A stretch of DNA of 64,000 nt from Robertmurraya sp047302285 (GTDB lineage: Bacteria; Bacillota; Bacilli; Bacillales; Cytobacillaceae). Below the pieces are notes generated by a model. That model ran no database searches, had not been told where the DNA came from, and saw nothing but the letters and a program-made list of their open reading frames with translations. Within the stretch, counting starts at the first letter, position 1; every line of letters starts with the position of its first letter. The stretch spans positions 868,001 to 932,000 of the forward strand of contig NZ_CP154845.1 in assembly GCF_047302285.1 (NCBI RefSeq). The letters are read 5' to 3'. Below are positions 42,861 to 50,532 of the stretch, in pieces. The position numbers and the translations under genes are program-made.

Positions 42861-44590
42861 TGGAAGTAATGAACAAAAAAATAATGTTCCTATTAGGGAT
42901 ACTTACCCTAGGCCAGGGAATAACCATCATTCTGCAGGCAGTTTATTTATCCGAAGCGATAACAAAGTTATTTAAAGGGGCAGCAACTATTGCTGTCCTT
43001 CCTTCTCTTTGTAGTTTTGCTGTTTTTTTTGTGCTTAGATATTTCTTTCAGTGGCTGAAGGAGAGGATTTCCTACCAGTTTGCTGAAAGAACCTCTGTAC
43101 AATATCAAATGAAGCTAGTTAAGAAGATTTTCACATTAGGTCCTCGAAAAATAGGGAAAATAGGATCAGGAAGTCTTATTACTCTATGTATTGAAGGAAT
43201 ATCCAATTTTCGAACATACATCGAGCTTTTTATACCTCGGGCAATATCGATGATAGTTATTCCTCTTCTTATTTTATTTTACATTTTTAAAATGGATGTT
43301 CTCTCAGGTGTCGTTCTTATCCTGACAATGCCGATTATGATTGTATTTTTAATTTTAATTGGCTTACTTGCTCAAAAAAAAATAGATGAGCAAATGGTCT
43401 CCTTTCATTTACTTTCCAATCATTTTGTCGATTCATTGAGAGGAATTGTAACGCTAAAGTATCTAGGGAAAAGTAAATCACATATTCATGCTATTGAGTC
43501 GGTTAGTGAGGCGTATCGAGCTGCTACGAATCGGACGTTACGCTTAGCCTTTTTGTCTACATTTGCTTTGGACTTTTTTTCGAGCCTATCTGTTGCGGTA
43601 GTAGCAGTGGAGTTAGGGCTTCGTCTTATTGAAGGGAATATTGGATTAGAGTCAGCGTTGGTGATTTTAATTCTCGCACCGGAATATTTTATGCCTATCC
43701 GCTCCTTTGGAAATGATTATCATACAACAATGGACGGAAAGGATGCAGGAGAAAAAATCCTAAGATTATTAGATGAAGCAACTGAAGTAAAGCAATCGAA
43801 TGGAAACAATCTTCCGCAATGGAATAATGACAGTACTTTATCCATAACAGGTTTAGCTACAATCTCCGATGATGAAGAAAGAAACATTTTAGAAAATATA
43901 AGCTTCAAGGTAAAGGGTTATGAAAAAATTGGCATTATTGGACACTCTGGTTCAGGAAAGTCTACGTTAATTGATTTATTGGCAGGACTTTCAGAAGCTA
44001 GTGAAGGAAACTTTTTTTATAATGACCAAGAAATAAGTAGTTTTTCGATGGATAGCTGGCAAGCACAGGTGACGTATGTTCCCCAGCATCCTTATATCTT
44101 TTCAGGAACGGTTCGTGACAATATTGGTTGGTATGCACCCAATTCCCAAGAGGTAGAAATTGAGGGAGCAGTTGAAAGAGTAGGGCTTTCAGAATTAGTT
44201 GAGAGTTTTCCCAATGGATTAGACGAAGTGATTGGTCAGGGTGGACGGATCTTAAGTGGAGGAGAGGAGCAGAGAATTGCATTGGCTCGTTCTTTGCTGC
44301 AGCAAAGGCCAATCATGCTATTTGATGAGCCCACCGCCCATTTAGATATTGAAACAGAGCATGATTTGAAGAACTTAATCATGCCTCTACTAGAAAACAA
44401 GCTTGTCTTTTTTGCAACCCATCGCCTGCATTGGATGAAGGAAATGAATATCATTTTTGTGCTAGAAGATGGCAAGTTGGTGGAGGCAGGTTCGCATGAA
44501 GAACTATATCACAAAAAAGGTTCCTACTATCATTTGATTAAGGCATTAAAGGGGGAGGAGAAGCATGAAGTACTTTCAAGTATATGTTAA
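42860..44590 (+). CDS. cydD: Thiol reductant ABC exporter subunit CydD
   Basis: 576 residues: six-helix membrane domain then an ATPase. Walker A GIIGHSGSGKSTLIDLLAG near 360, signature LSGGEEQRIALARSLL near 470, Walker B IMLFDEPTAHLD. With the next gene it forms the heterodimeric exporter of glutathione or cysteine needed to assemble cytochrome bd. Its ATG overlaps the cydB stop. The last 26 bases overlap the following gene. In Bacillus subtilis the two exporter genes are named cydC and cydD in order; the family naming is used here. Confidence 0.92.
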   Translation: MEVMNKKIMFLLGILTLGQGITIILQAVYLSEAITKLFKGAATIAVLPSLCSFAVFFVLRYFFQWLKERISYQFAERTSVQYQMKLVKKIFTLGPRKIGKIGSGSLITLCIEGISNFRTYIELFIPRAISMIVIPLLILFYIFKMDVLSGVVLILTMPIMIVFLILIGLLAQKKIDEQMVSFHLLSNHFVDSLRGIVTLKYLGKSKSHIHAIESVSEAYRAATNRTLRLAFLSTFALDFFSSLSVAVVAVELGLRLIEGNIGLESALVILILAPEYFMPIRSFGNDYHTTMDGKDAGEKILRLLDEATEVKQSNGNNLPQWNNDSTLSITGLATISDDEERNILENISFKVKGYEKIGIIGHSGSGKSTLIDLLAGLSEASEGNFFYNDQEISSFSMDSWQAQVTYVPQHPYIFSGTVRDNIGWYAPNSQEVEIEGAVERVGLSELVESFPNGLDEVIGQGGRILSGGEEQRIALARSLLQQRPIMLFDEPTAHLDIETEHDLKNLIMPLLENKLVFFATHRLHWMKEMNIIFVLEDGKLVEAGSHEELYHKKGSYYHLIKALKGEEKHEVLSSIC

Positions 44591-46283
44591 GCCTTACCTT
44601 AAACAGTACTCCCATTGGATTGCATTGGCGATATTATTTGGTGTCATGACAGCAATAGGGAGTTCCATGCTCACTTTCACCTCTGGATACCTGATTTCAA
44701 GTGCTTCTCTTCAGCCCTATAATATTCTCATGCTGTATGTTCCAATTGTTTTAGTGCGAACCTTTGGTATATCCCAAGCGGTTACAAGATATATAGAAAG
44801 GCTACTAGGGCATAATGCAGTACTGAAAATATTGAGCAGCATGCGAGTAAAGCTTTATCGTGTCATCGAGCCCCAAGCCTTATTTATTCGATCACGATTT
44901 CATGTTGGAGACCTATTAGGGACCTTGGCAGATGATATTGAGCATTTACAGGATGTGTATATTCGCACTATTTTTCCAGTGATAGTAGCTCTGTTCTTAT
45001 TTGTTAGTTCTGTTGTTGTATTCTCCTTATTCGATTGGAAATTTGCCCTTTGGATCGGATTTTGCTTAAGCTTTGTGGTCTTTGTATATCCTATCCTTTC
45101 TTTATTTTTAATGAAAAAGCAGCAAATAAAGCTTAAAGAATCTAGACATAATTTATATTCTTCTTTGACAGACGCTGTCTTTGGGCTAACGGACTGGCTG
45201 ATTAGCAGAAGAGCAGAGCATTTTCAAGAGAAGTTTCAAATGGAAAGTCAACATGTGCTTAAGGTGGAGAGGAAGCTGTCCTATTGGAATCAATCACGGG
45301 AACTGCAGCTTCGCATCATTTCATGTCTAATTCTCATTATGGTCGGTATATGGGCAAGCTTGGCAGCAGTTGAGGGAGAAATCGCCCCTACCTATATTGC
45401 CGCCTTTATACTCGTAACACTTCCTATTATAGAAATCTTAATACCTGTATCCCGTGCTGTGGAAAGAATCCCAACCTATCAGGAGTCGTTAAAGAGATTG
45501 AATGCTATTGAGAGAGAGGCTGGTGAGGAAAAAACGAAAAAGCTTCCTTTGGGAAAGGAAGCGGATATTTCGGTAAGTGAGCTTCGTTTTCGATATGGAA
45601 GCTCCACAGAAGATACGATAAAAGATATCTCCTTATCGATTCCAAAAGGGGATAAGATCGCTCTTCTAGGAAAAAGTGGAACCGGTAAATCTACCTTTCT
45701 GCAAATTCTTTTAGGAGAACTTATGCCTACTTCTGGTGTGGTCTTAATCAATGGATATGCTCCAAGTGATTATGGTGAAGATATTTATGAAATGATTAGC
45801 GTGTTAAACCAGAAGCCTTATCTTTTTGCAACGACTGTTGAAAATAATATCCGTTTAGGGAACGAAGATGCTAGTGAAGAAGAAATTGAAAGAGTCATCC
45901 ATCTGGTAAAGCTCGATCAATATATTCATTCCTTACAGAATGGATTAGCTACCCAAATGGGAGAAACGGGCGCTCGTTTCTCTGGAGGAGAGAGACAGCG
46001 TATTGCGTTAGCAAGGATATTATTGAAGGATACTCCGATTGTTATTTTGGATGAACCTACTGTTGGTTTAGATCCACGAATCGAAGCAGATCTAATCGAA
46101 ACCATTTTTACTACATTGAAAGATAAAACTGTTATTTGGGTTACTCATCACCTTGTGGGAATGGAAAAGATAGACCAGATACTTTTTATGGAAAAAGGAA
46201 GGATCGCTTTAGAAGGAACTCATCAATTGTTAATCAAGACAAGCGAGCGATACCGAAGGCTTTATGAGATGGATAAAGGGTAA
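44565..46283 (+). CDS. cydC: Thiol reductant ABC exporter subunit CydC
   Basis: 572 residues: TYIAAFILVTLPIIEILIPVSRAVERIPTYQESLKRL marks the end of the membrane domain; the ATPase has Walker A ALLGKSGTGKSTFLQILLG near 365, signature FSGGERQRIALARILL near 470 and Walker B IVILDEPTVGLDP. Partner of the preceding gene. SD GGGGGAGGAG lies inside the end of cydD, so translation is coupled. It closes the cyd operon. Confidence 0.92.
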   Translation: MKYFQVYVKPYLKQYSHWIALAILFGVMTAIGSSMLTFTSGYLISSASLQPYNILMLYVPIVLVRTFGISQAVTRYIERLLGHNAVLKILSSMRVKLYRVIEPQALFIRSRFHVGDLLGTLADDIEHLQDVYIRTIFPVIVALFLFVSSVVVFSLFDWKFALWIGFCLSFVVFVYPILSLFLMKKQQIKLKESRHNLYSSLTDAVFGLTDWLISRRAEHFQEKFQMESQHVLKVERKLSYWNQSRELQLRIISCLILIMVGIWASLAAVEGEIAPTYIAAFILVTLPIIEILIPVSRAVERIPTYQESLKRLNAIEREAGEEKTKKLPLGKEADISVSELRFRYGSSTEDTIKDISLSIPKGDKIALLGKSGTGKSTFLQILLGELMPTSGVVLINGYAPSDYGEDIYEMISVLNQKPYLFATTVENNIRLGNEDASEEEIERVIHLVKLDQYIHSLQNGLATQMGETGARFSGGERQRIALARILLKDTPIVILDEPTVGLDPRIEADLIETIFTTLKDKTVIWVTHHLVGMEKIDQILFMEKGRIALEGTHQLLIKTSERYRRLYEMDKG

Positions 46284-46693
46284 AGGTAAGAGGAAACAAG
46301 TTTGAAAAGAAATAAAAAATTTGAAGTAGAAATAAGATAGGTGTAGATGAGGAAAATGGTGCTTTTACAGAGTGGGATAATTAGATTTCGCAGTGGTGGA
46401 TAACTTTATTATTTAGTACATCTACGTCCAACTCCAGCGCCTATCATCTATCAAAATTCAGGTCCCCTCCCTACGATAAGTCAATCCCAATTCATTAACG
46501 CTCATCGGATTTCCCTTATCGAAAGAACTAGCCCTTCGAGTTATGTACGGCGATGACCAATGCACTAGCGCTTTTGAACCTCCAAACTGACTTATTTATA
46601 TCAGATTGGAGTTTTTTTAATTGATAGATCTGGATTGTTATTTAAGTGAAAGTTCTAGGAAAAGAAAATAACTAGAATTGAGGGCTACATTGC
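46284..46693. other. Intergenic stretch with a repeat-like G+C-richer block and a terminator
   Basis: 410 bases without a supported gene. The block about 46415-46575 is clearly richer in G+C than its surroundings and has no coding frame; it contains CCAGCGCCTATCATC, ACTAGC twice (46527-46532 and 46564-46569) and CTAGCGCTTTT. It resembles non-coding intergenic repeats I associate with Bacillus genomes, though I cannot verify it here. A terminator follows at 46580. Confidence 0.45.
46580..46618 (+). terminator. Intrinsic terminator downstream of cydC
   Basis: CTCCAAACTGA ... TCAGATTGGAG (stem of about 10 bp with one mismatch, 10-base loop) followed by seven T. It is about 300 bases after cydC and directly after the repeat-like block, so it may end that block's own transcript or the cyd read-through. 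Confidence 0.8.
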
Positions 46694-47236
46694 CTAATTC
46701 TCCAAATATCGATACAAAGTCGACTTGCTTATGCCTGTTTCCTCTTTGATTTGAGCTAAAGTATAGTTTCTACTTTGATACATTTCAATCGCTCGCTGTA
46801 CATTTTCGTCCGGTTTTCTAGGTCTTCCAGTAGTAACTCCATTTTCTTTTGCCTCAGATATTCCTTGTTTTGTCTTTTCGCTAATCAAATCACTCTGAAA
46901 ATCGACGAGATGTTTGACCGTTTTATAGAAATGAATGTGACGTTCGTTGCTTGTATCAATCCCTTCTTTGAGAGATAAAATAAAAGCACCCTTGGAGTCC
47001 AATATTTCCAATAACTCAACGAGATGCCGTGAAGAGTCTGCGAACGAAGATAATTGTGGAGTGACAATTTTATCGTGCTTGTTAAGGCTGTTCATTAAGC
47101 TTTTAAGTTGACCCCTTTTTTTGGGAGATGAATGTTCTTCTGAAATGATGCTGTCACAATTCATCTCTATTAATTTTTTCTGTTGTTCTTCACAGTTTGG
47201 GTCCTCGTTGGAAGGTCTCATATATCCGATTAACAT
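46694..47236 (-). CDS. Serine-recombinase family protein with degenerate active site
   Basis: 180 residues with the resolvase layout: N-terminal catalytic-type domain (MLIGYMRPSNEDPNCEEQQKKL), helix E region (FQSDLISEKTKQGISEAKENG), GRPRK hinge and a C-terminal helix-turn-helix (YTLAQIKEETGISKSTLYRYLEN). Arg and Ser of the Y.R.S motif are kept (RPS), but the D-R-L-x-R-S motif that supplies catalytic arginines reads SSFADSS. It may therefore bind DNA without recombining it. No inverted repeats or passenger genes of a transposon are apparent. SD AGGAG before the ATG. Confidence 0.78.
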   Translation of the reverse strand: MLIGYMRPSNEDPNCEEQQKKLIEMNCDSIISEEHSSPKKRGQLKSLMNSLNKHDKIVTPQLSSFADSSRHLVELLEILDSKGAFILSLKEGIDTSNERHIHFYKTVKHLVDFQSDLISEKTKQGISEAKENGVTTGRPRKPDENVQRAIEMYQSRNYTLAQIKEETGISKSTLYRYLEN

Positions 47237-47310
47237 GGCAACTATCTCCTATTAGTAAAAATACTTATCACATTATAACATAAGCGTAGTTAAAACATCT
47301 TCCCAAAAAG

Positions 47311-47325
47311 GTTCCATTTTGGAAC
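47311..47325. promoter_or_regulatory. Palindromic operator-like site
   Basis: GTTCCATTTTGGAAC is a 6-bp dyad with a 3-base centre in the 191-base divergent gap between the recombinase-like gene and the SulP gene. Position 103-117 bases before the SulP start suits an operator for either gene. The binding protein is unknown; the recombinase-like protein itself is one candidate. Confidence 0.4.
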
Positions 47326-47427
47326 AGGAAGTGATAGACTGTCAAAGTGAGTTTTTAATTGTTATCATATTTATCTTAATTATGATGTTTTCCATCAGTT
47401 TACTATAATTTTGGAGGTTTTTACAAA

Positions 47428-48891
47428 GTGGTTGAAAAGATAAAAAAAGAATGGTTTTTTAATATAAAGGGAGATATCCTTTCTGGAATAGTGGTGGCAT
47501 TAGCCCTCATACCAGAAGCAATTGCTTTTTCCATTATAGCTGGAGTAGATCCGATGGTCGGACTGTACGCTTCTTTCACAATGGCAGTTGTTATCGCCTT
47601 TGCCGGTGGCAGATCTGGAATGATCTCAGCTGCAACTGGTGCGATGGCTTTATTGATGGTTCCTTTGGTTAGGGATTACGGATTAGAATATTTATTTGCT
47701 GCTACACTCTTAACAGGAGTTATCCAAATTTTGTTTGGAGTATTTAAAATATCAAGGGTGATGAAATTTATCCCAAGAGCAGTCATGATTGGTTTTGTAA
47801 ATGCATTAGCGATTTTAATTTTTATGGCACAAGTTCCCCATTTTATTGGAATTTCGAATTTAACGTATGTGTTTGTGGCGATTACTCTAATGATTGTCTA
47901 TATCGTACCAAGATTTTTTAAGGCTATTCCAGCCCCATTGATTGCTATAATTGTATTAACAACAGTGGCTATTTTTTCAGGATCTGAATTAAGAACAGTT
48001 GGAGATTTAGGAACGCTCACGCAAACATTGCCGACATTATTAATCCCGAATGTTCCATTTACTTTTGAAACATTGGCGATTATTTTTCCTTATGCGATTT
48101 CATTAGCGATCGTTGGTCTATTAGAAAGTTTGCTAACGGCATCGATTGTCGATGATATGACGGGAACTGAAAGCAATAAAAATCAAGAAGCAAGAGGGCA
48201 AGGGATCGCAAACATTGTCACTGGTTTCTTTGGTGGAATGGCAGGATGCGCGATGATTGGACAATCTGTTATTAATGTGAAATCAGGAGGAAGAGGAAGA
48301 TTATCTACTTTGATTGCAGGGGTATTTTTGATGTTCTTGATTATCGTACTGGGCGACTTAGTTGTTCAGATCCCAATGCCTGTCCTTGTAGGAATTATGA
48401 TAATGGTATCGATCGGAACATTTGATTGGAGTTCATTTACTTATTTACGAAAAGCCCCAAAAACGGATGCAGTGGTCATGCTAGCAACTGTTTCGATAGT
48501 AGTCGCCACCCATGATTTATCAAAAGGAGTTATCGCAGGAGTCATTTTAAGCGCTATTTTCTTTGTGGCAAAAATATCGTCGATAAAAGTAACAAAGCGT
48601 AGCGAAGGGGAGCAAGTAGTCTTTGATGTGGAAGGGCAGCTTTTCTTCGCATCTGTGGATGGTTTTGTGGATGCATTTGACTATTCGGTTAATGCCAAAA
48701 ATATTGTTATAAATTTCTCTACAGCGCATGTGTGGGATGACTCAGCTGTTGGTGCTATTGATAAAGTAGTGATGAAATTTCGTGATAAACAAAAAACAGT
48801 AACGATTAAAAATTTAAATGCAGCAAGTAAGAACCTGGTAGATAAATTAGCTATATTTAACGACCCAAATGCAAAACTATCTTCACATTAA
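47428..48891 (+). CDS. SulP-family anion transporter with STAS domain
   Basis: 487 residues: 10-12 membrane segments (DILSGIVVALALIPEAIAFSIIAGVDPMVGLYASF at the start, the SulP signature) followed by a C-terminal STAS domain (about 400-487; VVFDVEGQLFFASVDGFVDAF, VINFSTAHVWDDSAVGAIDKVV). Family members carry sulfate, bicarbonate or other anions. GTG start with GGAGG upstream. The next gene, 24 bases on, is a UspA protein; SulP-Usp pairs are common in Bacillus and suggest joint regulation. Confidence 0.9.
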   Translation: MVEKIKKEWFFNIKGDILSGIVVALALIPEAIAFSIIAGVDPMVGLYASFTMAVVIAFAGGRSGMISAATGAMALLMVPLVRDYGLEYLFAATLLTGVIQILFGVFKISRVMKFIPRAVMIGFVNALAILIFMAQVPHFIGISNLTYVFVAITLMIVYIVPRFFKAIPAPLIAIIVLTTVAIFSGSELRTVGDLGTLTQTLPTLLIPNVPFTFETLAIIFPYAISLAIVGLLESLLTASIVDDMTGTESNKNQEARGQGIANIVTGFFGGMAGCAMIGQSVINVKSGGRGRLSTLIAGVFLMFLIIVLGDLVVQIPMPVLVGIMIMVSIGTFDWSSFTYLRKAPKTDAVVMLATVSIVVATHDLSKGVIAGVILSAIFFVAKISSIKVTKRSEGEQVVFDVEGQLFFASVDGFVDAFDYSVNAKNIVINFSTAHVWDDSAVGAIDKVVMKFRDKQKTVTIKNLNAASKNLVDKLAIFNDPNAKLSSH

Positions 48892-48915
48892 TTTTAATCA
48901 AGAATAGGAGCGAGT

Positions 48916-49338
48916 ATGGTGTATAAAAAAGTCTTATTAGCTGTAGACGGATCAGAACACTCATTAAGAGCAGCAAATGAAGCTGTTAAAATCGCATCTT
49001 TAGGAAATGATAGCCAAGTAGAGTTAGTCTATGTGGCGGATTTCGGAAAATCCAAAAGTGAGGTCCTACATGCACAAGGACAAGAGGAACTGGACTATTC
49101 TCGAAGAAATAGGTTACATCCTATTGAAGAATTAATGAAAACCAATCAGATCAAATACGAGACCAAAATTTTGCACGGAGAACCTGGGCCTGCCCTTGTT
49201 GAATATGCGAAAAAGGAAAAGGCAGATTTATTGGTGATTGGAAGTAGAGGATTGAATACTCTACAGGAAATGGTTCTTGGCAGTGTCAGTCATAAAGTCG
49301 TGAAGAGGGCAAATTGTCCGGTGTTGGTGGTTAAATAA
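48916..49338 (+). CDS. Universal stress protein (UspA family)
   Basis: 140 residues: VYKKVLLAVDGSEHSLRAANEAVKIA at the N-terminus and the ATP-binding motif VIGSRGLNTLQEMVLGSVSHKVVKRANCPVLVVK at the C-terminus (G-2x-G-9x-G-S pattern). Cytoplasmic nucleotide-binding stress protein, co-transcribed with the SulP gene. SD AGGAGCGAG precedes the ATG. Confidence 0.92.
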   Translation: MVYKKVLLAVDGSEHSLRAANEAVKIASLGNDSQVELVYVADFGKSKSEVLHAQGQEELDYSRRNRLHPIEELMKTNQIKYETKILHGEPGPALVEYAKKEKADLLVIGSRGLNTLQEMVLGSVSHKVVKRANCPVLVVK

Positions 49339-49402
49339 TTTTGACTGCTATCTATTCATCGTTGTCCGAAAAAAGTGTTAAGATTGAAAGCATGAAAACA
49401 GA

Positions 49403-49446
49403 AAAGCAAGAGGAGAAAAAACGATTCGTTATTCTCCTCTTGCTTT
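49403..49446 (+). terminator. Intrinsic terminator of the SulP-Usp operon
   Basis: A perfect 15-bp stem (arms AAAGCAAGAGGAGAA and TTCTCCTCTTGCTTT) with a 14-base loop. Arms match those of the terminator at 19649-19687. A TGTCCGAA copy lies 33 bases upstream (49363-49370), as one also lies near the other copy. Confidence 0.88.
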
Positions 49447-49528
49447 ATTTCAGTGACTTTTTAGAGTACCTCATCTTTTTTATTAAAACGAGATTTTAGG
49501 ACATTATCAATGCACTCTTTAAAGAACA

Positions 49529-49930
49529 TTACCTAACTTTTCTAAACAAAATAATCCCTAAAATAACTTCAATCAATCCTACTCCAAAAAAGATTGGTTG
49601 CAAAATACTTATTAAACCAATCCAGTATACTTGAACTCCGATCCAAATCATCATGATAATTCCAAGGATGATTGTAACTGTGCAGGTTAAGGGGTGACGT
49701 TTAAATGATAAAATGCTTCCTATTAAACTTCCAATACCATTGATCGTTAACAAAACGATTCCAGGAATGGAGAAGTCCTCAAACGGTGAGTTCTTCAAAA
49801 GATCTACAGACATGCCTAAATTGTGACCGTCTGGTTCGAGTATAAACCCGATACCTGCAGAAATGGCTCCAATGGCGACGATTAATAACAATATTCCAAT
49901 CCGATAGAAAAGTGTTCTCTCTTTGCTCAT
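49529..49930 (-). CDS. Four-helix membrane protein of unknown function
   Basis: About 133 residues with four hydrophobic segments (about 8-28, 52-72, 80-98, 105-128): LFYRIGILLLIVAIGAISAGIGFIL, then IPGIVLLTINGIGSLIGSILSF, TVTIILGIIMMIWIGVQVYW and LISILQPIFFGVGLIEVILGIILF. A basic FRKVR end. Two Met codons open the frame; the second (MSKERT) is used. Family not recognised. Minus strand, alone. Confidence 0.65.
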   Translation of the reverse strand: MSKERTLFYRIGILLLIVAIGAISAGIGFILEPDGHNLGMSVDLLKNSPFEDFSIPGIVLLTINGIGSLIGSILSFKRHPLTCTVTIILGIIMMIWIGVQVYWIGLISILQPIFFGVGLIEVILGIILFRKVR

Positions 49931-50090
49931 CATTCACATCTTCTTTCGCATACGTAATGGATTTCAAAGAATAAATGAAGTAGTGCTCTCTACCTACAAG
50001 TATACGGCTTCTACAGTTAAATCCATGGACAAAAATTGAACAATTTATATCGGTTTATTTCATCATTTAATCAAACATTCAAATAATCGT

Positions 50091-50144
50091 TTGACTATTT
50101 TACTTAACTTGCATACACTAATAATCAAATAGGTATTTGAATAT
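50091..50144 (+). promoter_or_regulatory. cadC promoter and CadC operator
   Basis: TTGACT (50091-50096), a 17-base spacer and TACACT (50114-50119) form a sigma-A promoter. It is followed by the imperfect dyad ATCAAATA-GG-TATTTGAAT (50123-50141) and preceded by a related half-site ATTCAAATAATC at about 50078-50089. CadC-type repressors bind dyads of this A/T-rich TTCAAATA type next to their promoter and leave it when Cd, Pb or Zn binds. Assignment is by pattern and position. Confidence 0.7.
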
Positions 50145-50157
50145 GAGGTGGCCAAAG

Positions 50158-50532
50158 TTGAAACAAGATGTTTGTGAAGTGACGTGTGTCGATGAGCCTA
50201 AAGTGAATCGAGTGAAAGAATCGATTTCTAAACATAATACGCTGTCGGTGTCTCAAATGTTTAAAGCATTAGCGGATGATACAAGATTGAAAATAGCTTT
50301 TGCTTTAAGTGAAGAGGATGAACTATGTGTATGTGATGTTTCCAATATTGTAGGCTGCACAACTGCTACAGCCTCACATCACTTGAGATTGCTCCGTAAT
50401 ATGGGCTTAGCGAAGTTTCGAAAAGAAGGGAAATTAGTCTTTTATTCTCTAGATGATGATCATGTGCGACAACTTATTCAATTGGCCTTCACTCATGAAA
50501 AGGAGGGGAAAATACTTGGAGAAAGCAACTAG
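50158..50532 (+). CDS. cadC: Cadmium-responsive ArsR/SmtB-family repressor CadC
   Basis: About 124 residues. Winged helix-turn-helix of the ArsR/SmtB family, with CadC-specific metal ligands: two N-terminal Cys (CEVTC, residues 6 and 10) and ELCVCD near 56-60, the alpha3N/alpha3 thiolate site for Cd/Pb. Recognition helix TTATASHHLRLLRNMGL. The frame opens upstream (50137), but GAGGTGG sets a TTG start at 50158, which also gives the usual CadC N-terminus. It overlaps the true cadA start by 17 bases. Confidence 0.92.
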   Translation: MKQDVCEVTCVDEPKVNRVKESISKHNTLSVSQMFKALADDTRLKIAFALSEEDELCVCDVSNIVGCTTATASHHLRLLRNMGLAKFRKEGKLVFYSLDDDHVRQLIQLAFTHEKEGKILGESN

